Assembly (NCBI RefSeq): GCF_024298965.1 | Contig: NZ_CP085193.1 | Location: 2,170,001-2,234,000 of the forward strand | Direction: 5' to 3' | Length of the DNA: 64,000 nucleotides | Source of the DNA: Streptomyces rapamycinicus NRRL 5491 | GTDB lineage: Bacteria; Actinomycetota; Actinomycetes; Streptomycetales; Streptomycetaceae | Part shown: in pieces, positions 24,053 through 32,752 of the stretch | Numbering within the stretch: position 1 is the stretch's first letter | How the letters are laid out: the number at the start of each line of letters is the position of its first letter | The notes under the pieces: model-generated | The model's database searches: none | The model's input: only the letters and a program-made list of their open reading frames with translations | Told to the model about the DNA's origin: nothing | Position numbers and translations under genes: made by a program

Positions 24053-26323
24053 TCAGCCCGGCGGCTCGATCACCAGCCGTGCCCCCTGCGTTTCGCCGGA
24101 CGAGGGCCCGGTTTCCAGCAGCAGTTCGCCGGGTTCGACGGCGAGGCCCAGGTCCCGGGTGACGGAGGCGAGGGTGTCGGCGTCGATCGCGAACACGGCG
24201 TCGGCCTCCTCCCCCGGCCGCAGATCGAGGCGGACGAAGCCGCGGAGCTCGCGGACGCGGGGCCACGAGTGGCCGCCCGACAGCCGGCGCACGTAGAGCT
24301 GGACCGTCTCGCGCACCGGCCGCTCACCCGTGTTGCGCACGGTGACCCGGCAGACGAGGGTCGGGTCGTCCGGGGCGAGGCGGGCGCGCGAGAGCCGTGG
24401 CGGCGCGTAGCCGACCGTGGTGTACGACAGTCCGTGGCCGAAGGCGTAGCGGGCGGTGGCGGGCTGGTCCACATAGCCGCGGTACCGGTGGTCCTTGGCG
24501 TTGTAGAACACCGGTAGCTGCGCGGCCGACCTGGGGATGGACACCGGCAGCCGCCCCTGGGGCCCGGCCGCGCCGAACAGTACGTCGGCGACGGCCCGGC
24601 CGCCCCACGGACCCGGGTACCAGGCGCTCAGCACCGCCGCGGCCTTCTCCGAGAGGTCGGGCAGGGCGTGCGGACGCCCCTGGACGAGGACCACGACGAC
24701 CGGCACACCCGTGGCCGCCACCGCGCCCAGGAGTGCCAACTGCCCGTCGGGCAAGCGTAGTTCGGCCAGGTCGACACCCTCGCCACAGGTCATACCGGCG
24801 GGGTTGGCGGAGCTCACGACGGCCGCGCCGTTGGTGTCGAAGGTGGTGTCGCCGGATCGGGCGCTGGACCCGCCCAGGACGAGCACCGCGATGTCCGCCG
24901 CCGCCGCCAGCGCGACCGCCTCGGGGACGCCGGAGAGATCGCCGCCGACCAGTTCGCACCCTGGCCCGTAGGTGACCTCGGTGTCCGGCGGGGCGGCCGA
25001 CCGGATGCCGTCCAGGATCGTGACGTGGTGGGAGCCGGGGCGCTGTGGCGCGGTGTAGTCGCCGATCTGCTGGGCGATGGAGTCGGCGTTCGGGCCGAGG
25101 ACGGCGATCCGGCGGGCCGAGGGCGTCAGCGGCAGCACGCCCCCGTCGTTGGCGAGCAGTGTGATGGACGCGCGGGCCACACGTTCGCTCAGCTCACGCG
25201 GGTCGGAGGGCCGGTCCGCGGCGGGTGCGTAGGGCCGTTCGAAGAGGCCCAGGCGGAACTTCAGCGCCAGCACCCGGGCCACGGCGGTGTCCAGGGTCCG
25301 CTCCGCGACGAGCCCCTGGGCCACCGCCTCGGCCAGCCGCGGAAAGCAGGCGTCCCAGAGGCTCAGGTCGCATCCGGCGTTGAGGGCCAGGGCGCCCGCG
25401 GCCACCGGGTCGCCCGTGAGCCGGACCAGACGGTCGATGGCGCCGCCGTCCGCCATGACGATGCCGTCGAACTCCAGCCGCTCCCGGAGGAGTTCGGTCA
25501 GCAGCGGCCGGCTGGCGACACAGGGCAGACCGTCGAATTCGTTGTAGGCCGCCATCACCCCGGCCGCACCGGCGCGTATCCCGGCCCGGGCCGCCGCCAG
25601 ATGGATCTCGTGCAGTTCACGCGCGCCCAGTTCGGTGGCCGCGCTGTTGCGTCCGCCGACCGTGGCCCCCTGCCCGGCGAAGTGCTTGAGCACCACGGCC
25701 ACGTCCGCCGTGCGCATCCCCCGCACCAGCGCCTCGGTGAGCCGGGCCGCCAGATACGGGTCCTCGCCGAAGCACTCCTCCGCGCGGCCCCAGCGCGGGT
25801 CGCGCACCAGGTCGAGGGCGGAGACCAGCGCCACGTGGCCACCGCGTGCCCGCACCTCCGCGCCGACCGCGGCCACCGCGGCCTCGTAGAGCCCGGGGTC
25901 CCAGGTGGCGCCCACGGCGAGGTTGACCGGCAGCACGGTGCCGTCCAGGGCCTGGTGGCCGTGCGGAACCTCCTCCACGAACAGCACGGGTATGCCAAGA
26001 CGGGTGTTCTCCACGACATGCCGCTGTACGGCATCGGCGACCCGCGCCCCGTCCGCCGCCGTGATGCCGTCGGCGAAGCCGACACCGGACCAGGCGTCGG
26101 CCCGCTGGAGCCCGTACAGGGCTCCCATCCCGCCGTACGTGGCGACCTCGGCGCGGAAGGCGTCGGTGAGCCGGTGGCCGCTGTCGGTGCGCTCGTAGGC
26201 GTGCCAGCCGTACATGCGCTGGTTGACCTGGCCGACCTTCTCGCTGAGCGTCATGCGCCCCAGCAGATCGCGGACCCGCTCCGCCACCGGCGCGGTGGGG
26301 TCCCGGTAGGGCTGGCCGGTCAC
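24053..26323 (-). CDS. Glycoside hydrolase family 3 (beta-glucosidase/xylosidase-like)
   Basis: 756 residues, no signal peptide, so cytosolic. The GTG at 26323 overlaps the TGA of the preceding glycosidase gene (GTGA). GH3 features: N-terminal barrel beginning ERVRDLLGRMTLSEKVGQVNQ, PRWGRAEECFGEDPYLAARL, VVLKHFAGQGATVGGRNSA, and nucleophile Asp in EFDGIVMADGGAIDRL. A second alpha/beta sandwich domain follows (RIAVLGPNADSIAQQIGDYT, DIAVLVLGGSSARSGD), then a C-terminal fibronectin-III-like domain (VCRVTVRNTGERPVRETVQLYVR). It is likely to hydrolyse oligosaccharides imported by the ABC system at 29421-32546. Bond specificity (glucose, xylose or other) cannot be read from sequence by eye. Confidence 0.9.
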   Translation of the reverse strand: MTGQPYRDPTAPVAERVRDLLGRMTLSEKVGQVNQRMYGWHAYERTDSGHRLTDAFRAEVATYGGMGALYGLQRADAWSGVGFADGITAADGARVADAVQRHVVENTRLGIPVLFVEEVPHGHQALDGTVLPVNLAVGATWDPGLYEAAVAAVGAEVRARGGHVALVSALDLVRDPRWGRAEECFGEDPYLAARLTEALVRGMRTADVAVVLKHFAGQGATVGGRNSAATELGARELHEIHLAAARAGIRAGAAGVMAAYNEFDGLPCVASRPLLTELLRERLEFDGIVMADGGAIDRLVRLTGDPVAAGALALNAGCDLSLWDACFPRLAEAVAQGLVAERTLDTAVARVLALKFRLGLFERPYAPAADRPSDPRELSERVARASITLLANDGGVLPLTPSARRIAVLGPNADSIAQQIGDYTAPQRPGSHHVTILDGIRSAAPPDTEVTYGPGCELVGGDLSGVPEAVALAAAADIAVLVLGGSSARSGDTTFDTNGAAVVSSANPAGMTCGEGVDLAELRLPDGQLALLGAVAATGVPVVVVLVQGRPHALPDLSEKAAAVLSAWYPGPWGGRAVADVLFGAAGPQGRLPVSIPRSAAQLPVFYNAKDHRYRGYVDQPATARYAFGHGLSYTTVGYAPPRLSRARLAPDDPTLVCRVTVRNTGERPVRETVQLYVRRLSGGHSWPRVRELRGFVRLDLRPGEEADAVFAIDADTLASVTRDLGLAVEPGELLLETGPSSGETQGARLVIEPPG

Positions 26324-28254
26324 GTCAGCTCCAGGACGCGCACACCGTACGGGCCGAGGGTCACATCCGCCGTCGCCGCGCCGGACGCCAGGTCGCGCAG
26401 CGTCCCCTCGGCGACGGGGCGGACGGTGACCTCCTCGGGGCTCTGGCTGACCAGCCATACGAAGCGGCGCCCGTCGTCGTGGACGAGGAGGTCCGCGCCG
26501 ACGTGGGGGCTGTCGACCGTCACCGGGCGGTGGACCCCGGCCACGTCGGCGAGCGCCGCGTACAGCCGGTGGGTCTCCTCGGGGTTGGCGCGGGCGGTGC
26601 GGGCGGCCATGTGCTCCAGGGGGTAGGTGGCCAGGACGGTGCGGCCGCGCCCGGTGTCGCGTACCAGGAGGGCGGGCCGCCCGTGGGCGTCGACGGCCAC
26701 CACCCGGGCGTCACGCGGGACGACCGGCAGATACGCCCGGCTGTCCTCGTTGCCCGCGACCGGGAAGCGCAGCGAGGTCCCGGCCGTCAGCCCGCCGAAG
26801 TCCTCGGTGAACGTCATCTCCAGGACGTCGTCCTCGATGGGCTCGGCCACGCCGTAGGACAGCTGCAGTTCGACGCCGAACAGCCCGTCCAGGTCGTCGA
26901 ACCACGGGCCGCGGGTCCCCGGGTGCTCGCCGGAGCAGAACGAGAGGTAGACGGTGGCGCCCGCGTGGGCGCGGCGTTCGAGCTCACGCCGGGTGCGCGT
27001 GGTGAGCTGGCGGGTGGCGGGGAGCAGATACAGGGCCGCGTCGCCGGGCAGCCCGTCGGCTTCCCGGGTGAAGCCCACCGGCAGGTCGGCGGCGCGCGTG
27101 GCCACATAGCCCTGATGCAGCGATGTGAAGATCAGCGGCCGGTCGGCGGGCCTGCTGTAGGGGTAGCCGCGCTCCAGGAAGGCGGGCACGACCAGGGCCG
27201 CGTCCGCGTCGGCGCGTCGGCAGTGTGCGAAGTCCACGGCCTTCAACACCTCGGCGAACGCGGCCAGTTCGAGCAGCGGGGCCTTGGGGGCGCCGGTGTG
27301 GTCGGTGATGCCGAAGTGCATCTCGAAGGGGTGGTGGTCGTACGGCGAGCGGTCCCACAGGTCGTCGTAGTCGGTGTTGTTCCAGGCCATCCAGCCCGTG
27401 GCCCCGCCGAGCAGCGAGTTGTGCAGGGTCTGCCGGTAGTAGACCGCCGCGTTCCGATCGGACACGGTGTCCGTGGAGAGCCCGAACTCCTCCAGGACGA
27501 CGGGCTGTCCGGTGACCGACGCCAGTTCGCATTCGAAGGCGGCGCGCAGGTGCTGACGCGGCCGGTCGGTGTCCGAGCGGTAGACGTGCGGTCCCACGAA
27601 GTCCACGTACTCGGCGGTCTCGCGCAGTGAGAAGCCGTTGTCGCGCCCGGTGACCTCGATGCCCCACGCGCCGTCCCCGAGGGAGACGGGCTGGGTGCCG
27701 CCGGCCGCCCGTACGGCGTTGCACATGGCCTGCGCCCAGGCGGTCACCACCTCGGAGGAGGGCGGATCCACCTGGTAGACGCGGCCGTAGCCGGGCATCT
27801 CATTGGTGATGAGCCAGCCGGTGACCGCCGGGTGGTCCTTGAAGCGGCGGGTCATCTGGGACACGAACCAGGCCTGGCGGCCGACCATCCACACGTCCTC
27901 GTAGAGGTCGCGGCCGCCGCGCCAGACGGGGTCCCAGTTCTCGCCCGACATGTGGCCGACGATGAAGGTGGGCACCGTGCCCATGCCCGTCTCGGTGTGG
28001 GCGTCGAGGAAGTCGCGGAAGCGTTCGCACAGCGTCTCGTCCACGCGGTCGGGCTGTGGGTGGAAGTCGGGCCAGTAGAAGAACGACCGGGTCATCGTCA
28101 GGCCGTGCTCGCGCAGCACCCGCAGTTCCGCGCGGACCGTCTTCGGGTCGTAGTCGCGCCACATCAGGGGCCCGCCGGTGCGGGACCAGAAGTTGGCGCC
28201 GAGCCAGGGCAGGACGGCGGGGTGGTGGGTGAGCTGGGCGCTGTGGCGTCGCAT
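26320..28254 (-). CDS. Cytosolic clan-A glycosidase (GH5/GH42-like)
   Basis: 644 residues, ATG with AAGGA upstream, no signal peptide. The TIM-barrel part has VLPWLGANFWSRTGGPLMWRD at the N-terminus, GTVPTFIVGHMSGENWDP, the acid/base Glu in VTGWLITNEMPGYG and the nucleophile Glu in QPVVLEEFGLS, a clan-A arrangement as in GH5. Downstream, YLLPATRQLTTRTRRELERRAHAGATVYLSF resembles the GH42 trimerisation-type Rossmann domain, and the small beta domain (VTLGPYGVRVLEL) closes it, so GH42-like beta-galactosidase and GH5 mannosidase-like assignments both remain possible. It is coupled by GTGA overlap to GH3 and lies 78 bases below the LacI gene, so it probably degrades the imported oligosaccharide. 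Confidence 0.8.
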   Translation of the reverse strand: MRRHSAQLTHHPAVLPWLGANFWSRTGGPLMWRDYDPKTVRAELRVLREHGLTMTRSFFYWPDFHPQPDRVDETLCERFRDFLDAHTETGMGTVPTFIVGHMSGENWDPVWRGGRDLYEDVWMVGRQAWFVSQMTRRFKDHPAVTGWLITNEMPGYGRVYQVDPPSSEVVTAWAQAMCNAVRAAGGTQPVSLGDGAWGIEVTGRDNGFSLRETAEYVDFVGPHVYRSDTDRPRQHLRAAFECELASVTGQPVVLEEFGLSTDTVSDRNAAVYYRQTLHNSLLGGATGWMAWNNTDYDDLWDRSPYDHHPFEMHFGITDHTGAPKAPLLELAAFAEVLKAVDFAHCRRADADAALVVPAFLERGYPYSRPADRPLIFTSLHQGYVATRAADLPVGFTREADGLPGDAALYLLPATRQLTTRTRRELERRAHAGATVYLSFCSGEHPGTRGPWFDDLDGLFGVELQLSYGVAEPIEDDVLEMTFTEDFGGLTAGTSLRFPVAGNEDSRAYLPVVPRDARVVAVDAHGRPALLVRDTGRGRTVLATYPLEHMAARTARANPEETHRLYAALADVAGVHRPVTVDSPHVGADLLVHDDGRRFVWLVSQSPEEVTVRPVAEGTLRDLASGAATADVTLGPYGVRVLELT

Positions 28255-28332
28255 GGTCCTTCTCGGATGTCGGTGGTACGGGTGGGGGGTGGCCCGGCAC
28301 GGGGCCGGGATTTCGGCGTCAGCGGGAGGGCG

Positions 28333-29424
28333 TCAGCCAGGGGCGGGTCCGGTGGACTCACGGACGACCAGCCGCGGCCGGTCGTCGAGCGCCGCCTCCT
28401 CGACGTCCTCGCCGCAGCGCGCGAGGAGCAGCCGCGCGGCGGCCGCGCCGACCCGCTGCACCTGCTGGTCCACCGTGGTCAGCCGGGGGTGCAGCCAGCG
28501 GCCGAGCGGCAGGTTGTCGTAGCCGACGACCGACAGATCGTCGGGGACGCGCAGCCCGGCGCGCTGGGCCGCGCCGATACCGCACATCGCCATGGAGTCG
28601 TTGGCGTAGACGATCGCGGTGGCGCGGTCGGCGGCGTCCAGCAGGGCCTGGGTGGCGGCGACGGCGGACACTTCGGTGAAATCGGTGTGCAGGACCGCGT
28701 AGGGCCGCAGGCCCGCCTGCCGGAGGGCGGTTTCGAAGACACCGCCGCGCAGCCGGGTGTGCTTCAGGTCCGCGGGGCCCGCCACATAGGCGATCCGCCG
28801 GTGTCCGAGCCCGAGCAGATGGCGGACGACCTCCTCGACGGCGGCGGCCTGGTGGCCGAGGCCGACGCGGGGCACGGCGGCGGCCCGGTCAGGGGGACCG
28901 AGCAGCACGGCGGGCAGGCCGAGGCGGGCCAGCAGGGCGGGGCGCGGGTCGTCGGCGCGGGCGTCGGTCAGGACGGCGCCGTCGACGCGGCCCTCGGCCG
29001 CCAGCCGCTTGTAGAGGGCGTTCTCCTCCTGGGCCCCGGCCACCAGGTGCAGCAGCAGACCGTAGCCGCGCGGGGCCAGTTCGCCCTCGATTCCGGTGAT
29101 CAGCTCGCTGAAGTGCGGGTCCGCGCCGAGCACATCGGTGGGGCGCCGGACGACGAGGGCGAGGGTGCGGGTGCGGGCGCTGCGCAGGGCGGCGGCGGAC
29201 GCGCTCGGCGACCAGCCGAGCTCCGTCGCGGTGTCGAGGATGCGCTGCCGGGTGGCCTCCGACAGCCGGCCCTTGTCGTTGAACGCCTGGGACACGGCGG
29301 CGGTGGACACACCGGCGGCGGCCGCCACCTGTTTGATGGTGGGGCGCCGTCCGGGTTTCGCGGCGGTCGTGCGCACTCCCTGACCGGTGGTCGTGCTCAC
29401 TCCTTGACCGGTGGTTGCGCTCAC
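28333..29424 (-). CDS. LacI-family transcriptional regulator
   Basis: About 363 residues from GTG 29424, which overlaps the TGA of the permease gene (GTGA). Two further in-frame GTGs at 29400 and 29376 result from a 24-bp repeat, so the true start is uncertain by 8-16 codons. The LacI HTH is clear: PTIKQVAAAAGVSTAAVSQAFNDKGRLSEATRQRILDTATELGWSPSASAAALRS (hinge helix at the end). The ligand-binding core shows TRTLALVVRR, VDGAVLTDAR, HRRIAYVAGP, ATAIVYANDSMAMCGI, VPDDLSVVGYDNLPLGRWLHPRLTTVDQQV. Its position between transporter and glycosidase genes suggests it controls the operon in response to the imported sugar; a candidate operator lies at 32568-32586. Confidence 0.92.
   Translation of the reverse strand: MSATTGQGVSTTTGQGVRTTAAKPGRRPTIKQVAAAAGVSTAAVSQAFNDKGRLSEATRQRILDTATELGWSPSASAAALRSARTRTLALVVRRPTDVLGADPHFSELITGIEGELAPRGYGLLLHLVAGAQEENALYKRLAAEGRVDGAVLTDARADDPRPALLARLGLPAVLLGPPDRAAAVPRVGLGHQAAAVEEVVRHLLGLGHRRIAYVAGPADLKHTRLRGGVFETALRQAGLRPYAVLHTDFTEVSAVAATQALLDAADRATAIVYANDSMAMCGIGAAQRAGLRVPDDLSVVGYDNLPLGRWLHPRLTTVDQQVQRVGAAAARLLLARCGEDVEEAALDDRPRLVVRESTGPAPG
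29377..29424 (-). repeat. 24-bp tandem repeat at the LacI gene start
   Basis: GTGAGC(GCA/ACG)ACCACCGGTCA(A/G)GGA occurs twice in tandem, with a third partial GTGCGCACG copy, encoding VSATTGQG-VSTTTGQG-VRTTAA. Each unit ends in AGGA/GGGA directly before the next GTG, so starts and purine-rich tracts are multiplied. Confidence 0.6.
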
Positions 29425-30248
29425 GCCTTGACCGCCCCGTTGATGAGCGCCTGCTGCATGCGCTTCTGGAGCACCGTGTAGACGACCCATACGGGGATCA
29501 GGGTCAGGACGGTACCGGCGGTGAGGACCCCGTAGTCGGTGCCGGTGATGGCCTTGAGAGTGGGCAGGGCCACCTGCACGGTGCGCTGTTCGGGATCGGG
29601 GCCGATGATGATCAGCGAGTACAGGTATTCGTTCCAGAAGGTGAGGAAGTTCAGCAGGAGCACGGTGGCGATGCCGGGCAGGCACATCGGTATGTAGATG
29701 TGGCGCAGCACCGTGTAGGTGGACGCCCCGTCCATCCGGGCGGCCTCCTCCATCTCCCTGGGGATGGTCCGCATGAACTGCACCAGGATCACCACCGACA
29801 GTGGCATCGCCGTCGCGGGCAGGAAGAAGACCATGAACAGCCGGGTGTGGAACAGCCCGGTGGCGGCGGCGAGCAGGAAGGTGGGGAAGAGCGCCGCGAA
29901 CGTGGGGATCAGGAAGCCCAGCGAGAAGACCTGCTCCATCGCCGAGGCGAGCCGTCCCGTCGAGCGGGCGAGCGCGAACGCCGCGGGCAGCGCCAGCAGC
30001 AGGGTCAGCGCCAGGGCGAGGACCGTCACCAGGGCGGAGTTGACGACGGCCGTGCCCAGGTCGGCGCTGTCGTAGGCGGTGCGGAAGTTGCCGAAGCCGA
30101 ACGACTCGGGCAGTGCGAAGGGATGGGCGAAGATCTCCTCGTTGCTCTTGAACGCGGAGGCGAGGAAGTAGTAGAGCGGCACGATCAGCAGTACCGCGTA
30201 GGTCCACACCAGGATGTGTGCGGGCAGCCAGCGCTTGCCGAGTTTCAT
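29421..30248 (-). CDS. Carbohydrate ABC transporter permease (MalG-like)
   Basis: 275 residues with six predicted membrane spans (HILVWTYAVLLIVPLYYFLASAF, VNSALVTVLALALTLLLALPAAFAL, SLGFLIPTFAALFPTFLLA, FMVFFLPATAMPLSVVILVQF, GIATVLLLNFLTFWNEYLY and LTAGTVLTLIPVWVVYTVLQ). The EAA loop is intact: PREMEEAARMDGASTYTVLRHIYIPMCLPG. It pairs with the MalF-like permease 17 bases upstream and the solute-binding lipoprotein at 31257. No dedicated ATPase gene is present; CUT1 importers in Streptomyces usually borrow the shared MsiK ATPase. Its TGA overlaps the regulator's GTG. Confidence 0.92.
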   Translation of the reverse strand: MKLGKRWLPAHILVWTYAVLLIVPLYYFLASAFKSNEEIFAHPFALPESFGFGNFRTAYDSADLGTAVVNSALVTVLALALTLLLALPAAFALARSTGRLASAMEQVFSLGFLIPTFAALFPTFLLAAATGLFHTRLFMVFFLPATAMPLSVVILVQFMRTIPREMEEAARMDGASTYTVLRHIYIPMCLPGIATVLLLNFLTFWNEYLYSLIIIGPDPEQRTVQVALPTLKAITGTDYGVLTAGTVLTLIPVWVVYTVLQKRMQQALINGAVKA

Positions 30249-30265
30249 GGTGAGCCGCCTTAGGA

Positions 30266-31204
30266 TCAGTAGTTCTGGCGGAACGCGCGGCGGATGGCGA
30301 GCAGTCCGACGAGCCCGGCCAGGAAGAGGATGACGCCGACGGTCTGGCTGTAGCCCAGGTCGGCCGCGATGAACGCCTTCTGGTAGACGAGGAACGACAG
30401 CGTCGTGGACGAGCTGCCGGGGCCGCCCTGGGTGAGCAGCAGCACGTGCTGCGCCGAGCCGAAGAGGGTCCACAGGAACTGCAGCATGGTCACGACGCCG
30501 ACGTAGTCGCGGATCACGGGGAAGTGGATGCGCCACATGGTCCGCCAGTGCCCGGCCCCGTCCAGCTGGGCCGCCTCGCCGAGGTCGTCGGGGACGCTGT
30601 CGAGCCGGGCGGCGAACAGGACGGCGGTGAAGCCGATCCCGCTCCACACGTCCAGGGCGATGAGACAGGCCAGCGCCGTGGATGGCGAGGCGAGCCAGGC
30701 GTCGGTGAGCGAACCGAGCCCCACCGACTGGAGCGCGCCGTTGGCCAGCCCGTCCGGGGAGAGCGCCGCGTAGAACACCATGGCCTTGGCGGGGGTGGAG
30801 ATCAGTCCGGGGATGAACAGCAGATAGCGGATCACCCGGTGTCCGGGCGGCTTCTGCGCCACGTAGTAGCCCAGCATATAGGCGCACACGATCATGATCG
30901 GCAGCGCCACCGCCAGCTGGACGGCGGTGTTGCGCACCGCGTCCCAGAAGACGGGGTCGTCCAGGACGGTGCGGACGTTGCCGAGCCCGGCGAACGACAC
31001 CGGCTGGAGCATGCCCGGCCAGTGCAGGGCGGCGATCACGAAGATGGCGATCACCGGGCCGATCATGAAGACCGCGTACCAGACCAGTGCCGGGATGGCG
31101 AGGATCGTGCCGCCCTGCCTGGGTGTGCCGGTACGGCCTGTGGTGGCGGGCGGTGCGGGGTGGCGGATCGCGGCCCCGCCCGGGGGTGACGTCAGCGTCG
31201 TCAT
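30266..31204 (-). CDS. Carbohydrate ABC transporter permease (MalF/UgpA-like)
   Basis: 312 residues with a 30-residue polar N-terminal extension rich in Pro/Thr/Gly, then six predicted membrane spans from TILAIPALVWYAVFMIGPVIAIFVIAAL. The EAA loop is DDLGEAAQLDGAGHWRTMWRIHFPVIRDYVG, and the following LFGSAQHVLLLTQGGPGSSSTTLSFLVYQKAF is the common periplasmic loop of CUT1 permeases. The ATG start is 52 bases after the solute-binding protein stop. It forms the heterodimeric channel with the permease at 29421. Confidence 0.92.
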   Translation of the reverse strand: MTTLTSPPGGAAIRHPAPPATTGRTGTPRQGGTILAIPALVWYAVFMIGPVIAIFVIAALHWPGMLQPVSFAGLGNVRTVLDDPVFWDAVRNTAVQLAVALPIMIVCAYMLGYYVAQKPPGHRVIRYLLFIPGLISTPAKAMVFYAALSPDGLANGALQSVGLGSLTDAWLASPSTALACLIALDVWSGIGFTAVLFAARLDSVPDDLGEAAQLDGAGHWRTMWRIHFPVIRDYVGVVTMLQFLWTLFGSAQHVLLLTQGGPGSSSTTLSFLVYQKAFIAADLGYSQTVGVILFLAGLVGLLAIRRAFRQNY

Positions 31205-31256
31205 GAGGTGGCTCCCGTGGAGTCGGGCTCGGGATATGAGCGAACGGGCGGGCGGT

Positions 31257-32546
31257 TCACGCGGAGCGGTACGCGGTCTCGAGCGTGGCGCGGACCTTCG
31301 CGGCGCTGGTGCCGCGGGTGAAGGAGGTGCTGGTGGCGGTGATCAGCGGCTGGGCGGCGGCGGGCGGGACGTACACGTCGGGCAACAGCGCCTGGCTCAC
31401 CGTCGAGCCCAGCCGCTGGGCCGCGGCGACCAGCGGGAAATCGGTGCTGACGGTGTCGGAGCGGAGCGCCATGTCGCGGCCGCTCTCCTTGATGAACCGG
31501 GCGACGGTGTCGGGCCGGTACATGAAGCGCAGGAACTTCTCGACGGTGTCGATCTTCTTGGTGCCGTTCGGGCTGATCCAGAACCCGATCAGGGTGTAGG
31601 TGCGCAGGATGGTGGGCTTGTCGTGCGCGGCGCCATCCGCCAGCGGCCACCCGCCGACCTCGGTGTGCCGGGCCACCTTCGGCGGCACCTTGGCCAGCGC
31701 CGAGGACATCGCCGACTCGATCGCCGCGGCCTGCGTGTTGAACTGCGTCATCATCGTGTCCGAGATGAGGCCCTGCGCCTTGTCGGCGAAGACGCCCGCG
31801 TCCCGCAGCGTCACGAAGTACTCGATGCCCTCCCGGGCGCCCCTGCTGCCGAAGTCGCCGGTGGTGTAGGTGTGCCGGGCCTCGTCCTCGGTCAGGAAGG
31901 TCTGGATGATCTGGGCGAGCAGCTTCTGCCCGGTCCAGTCGTTGCCACCGACGGTCACGGGCGCGATCCCCTTGGCGCGCAGCTTGCGGGCCGCGGCGAT
32001 CAGCTCGTCGCCCGTGGTGGGTATCGCGTCGACGCCCGCACGGTCCAGCAGGGCCCGGTTGTAGGCGATCGGCCAGTTGGTGGCGAAGTAGGGGAAGGCG
32101 CGCACCCTGCCCTTGGCGTCGGTCCAGTCGGCGAGCGCCTGCGGGAGCACCCGCGTCCGCAGCCCCCAGTCGTCCAGATAGCCCTTGACGTCGACCGTGG
32201 CGCCGACGTCCGTCCACGCCAGCGTCTTGTCGTAGAGGTTGACCATGACGACGTCCGGCTCCTTGCGGGCCAGCCGCGAGGTCTCGTAGACCTGCGCGAG
32301 GTCGTCGCCGTTGATGAGGTTCTTGACCTTGAGTCCCGGATTCTCCTTGCGGAACCGGTCGAGGGCCGCGAGGTAGGTGGGCGATCCCGGCGCGGTGGTG
32401 CCCAGCTGGCTGTGCACCACGAGCGTATCGGGATCGGAGTCCGCCCCGGTGAGTGCGGAGCAGGCGGAAAGGCCGGGCAGGACGGTCGCGGCGGCGAGGC
32501 CGGAACCGGCGGCGAGGAAGCCGCGCCGAGTCAGCGGTGAGTGCAC
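31257..32546 (-). CDS. Sugar-binding lipoprotein of the CUT1 ABC importer
   Basis: 429 residues from GTG 32546, with GGAG 9 bases upstream; a TTG at 32561 would add five residues. The signal VHSPLTRRGFLAAGSGLAAATVLPGLSAC has a twin-arginine and an LSAC lipobox, so a Tat-exported lipoprotein is likely. The body matches family-1 extracellular sugar-binding proteins: TLVVHSQLGTTAPGSPTYLAALDRFRKENPGLKVKNL, FPYFATNWPIAYNRALLDRAGV, WTGQKLLAQIIQTFL, GWPLADG, ISPNGTKKIDTVEKFLRFMY. It is the first gene of the transporter operon and the likely specificity determinant; the sugar is not evident. A candidate LacI operator lies immediately upstream. Confidence 0.92.
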   Translation of the reverse strand: MHSPLTRRGFLAAGSGLAAATVLPGLSACSALTGADSDPDTLVVHSQLGTTAPGSPTYLAALDRFRKENPGLKVKNLINGDDLAQVYETSRLARKEPDVVMVNLYDKTLAWTDVGATVDVKGYLDDWGLRTRVLPQALADWTDAKGRVRAFPYFATNWPIAYNRALLDRAGVDAIPTTGDELIAAARKLRAKGIAPVTVGGNDWTGQKLLAQIIQTFLTEDEARHTYTTGDFGSRGAREGIEYFVTLRDAGVFADKAQGLISDTMMTQFNTQAAAIESAMSSALAKVPPKVARHTEVGGWPLADGAAHDKPTILRTYTLIGFWISPNGTKKIDTVEKFLRFMYRPDTVARFIKESGRDMALRSDTVSTDFPLVAAAQRLGSTVSQALLPDVYVPPAAAQPLITATSTSFTRGTSAAKVRATLETAYRSA

Positions 32547-32567
32547 TGCGGGGGTCTCCAACCAGGC

Positions 32568-32586
32568 GGTTAACGAGTGGTTAATC
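32568..32586. promoter_or_regulatory. Candidate LacI operator upstream of sugar-transport operon
   Basis: TTAAC-GAGTG-GTTAA (32570-32584) is a perfect 5-bp inverted repeat with a 5-base spacer, flanked by GG and TC, 24 bases above the GTG at 32546. It is AT-rich within a GC-rich spacer and is the only palindrome I found there. The LacI regulator in the same operon is the obvious candidate ligand, but the site is not a known consensus. Confidence 0.45.
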
Positions 32587-32752
32587 GATCTACCTCGAGG
32601 GTGTGAGGAATGTAGGAGCCACTTCGCCTCCGGTCAAGCCCTTGCCGGGGCCCAAAACACATCGGACCCGCGGAACCCCATCCGCCGCCGAGAGCGGATG
32701 GGGTGCGGGTCGTCCGTGGTGGTGGGCCCGTGATGACGCGCCCGTGATGGCG

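Noticed and set aside
26320..28254. Assignment of the 644-residue glycosidase to GH5_18 (N-glycan core beta-mannosidase)
   Set aside because: The N-terminal motif I remember for that subfamily is not present; GH5/GH42-like is the safest label.
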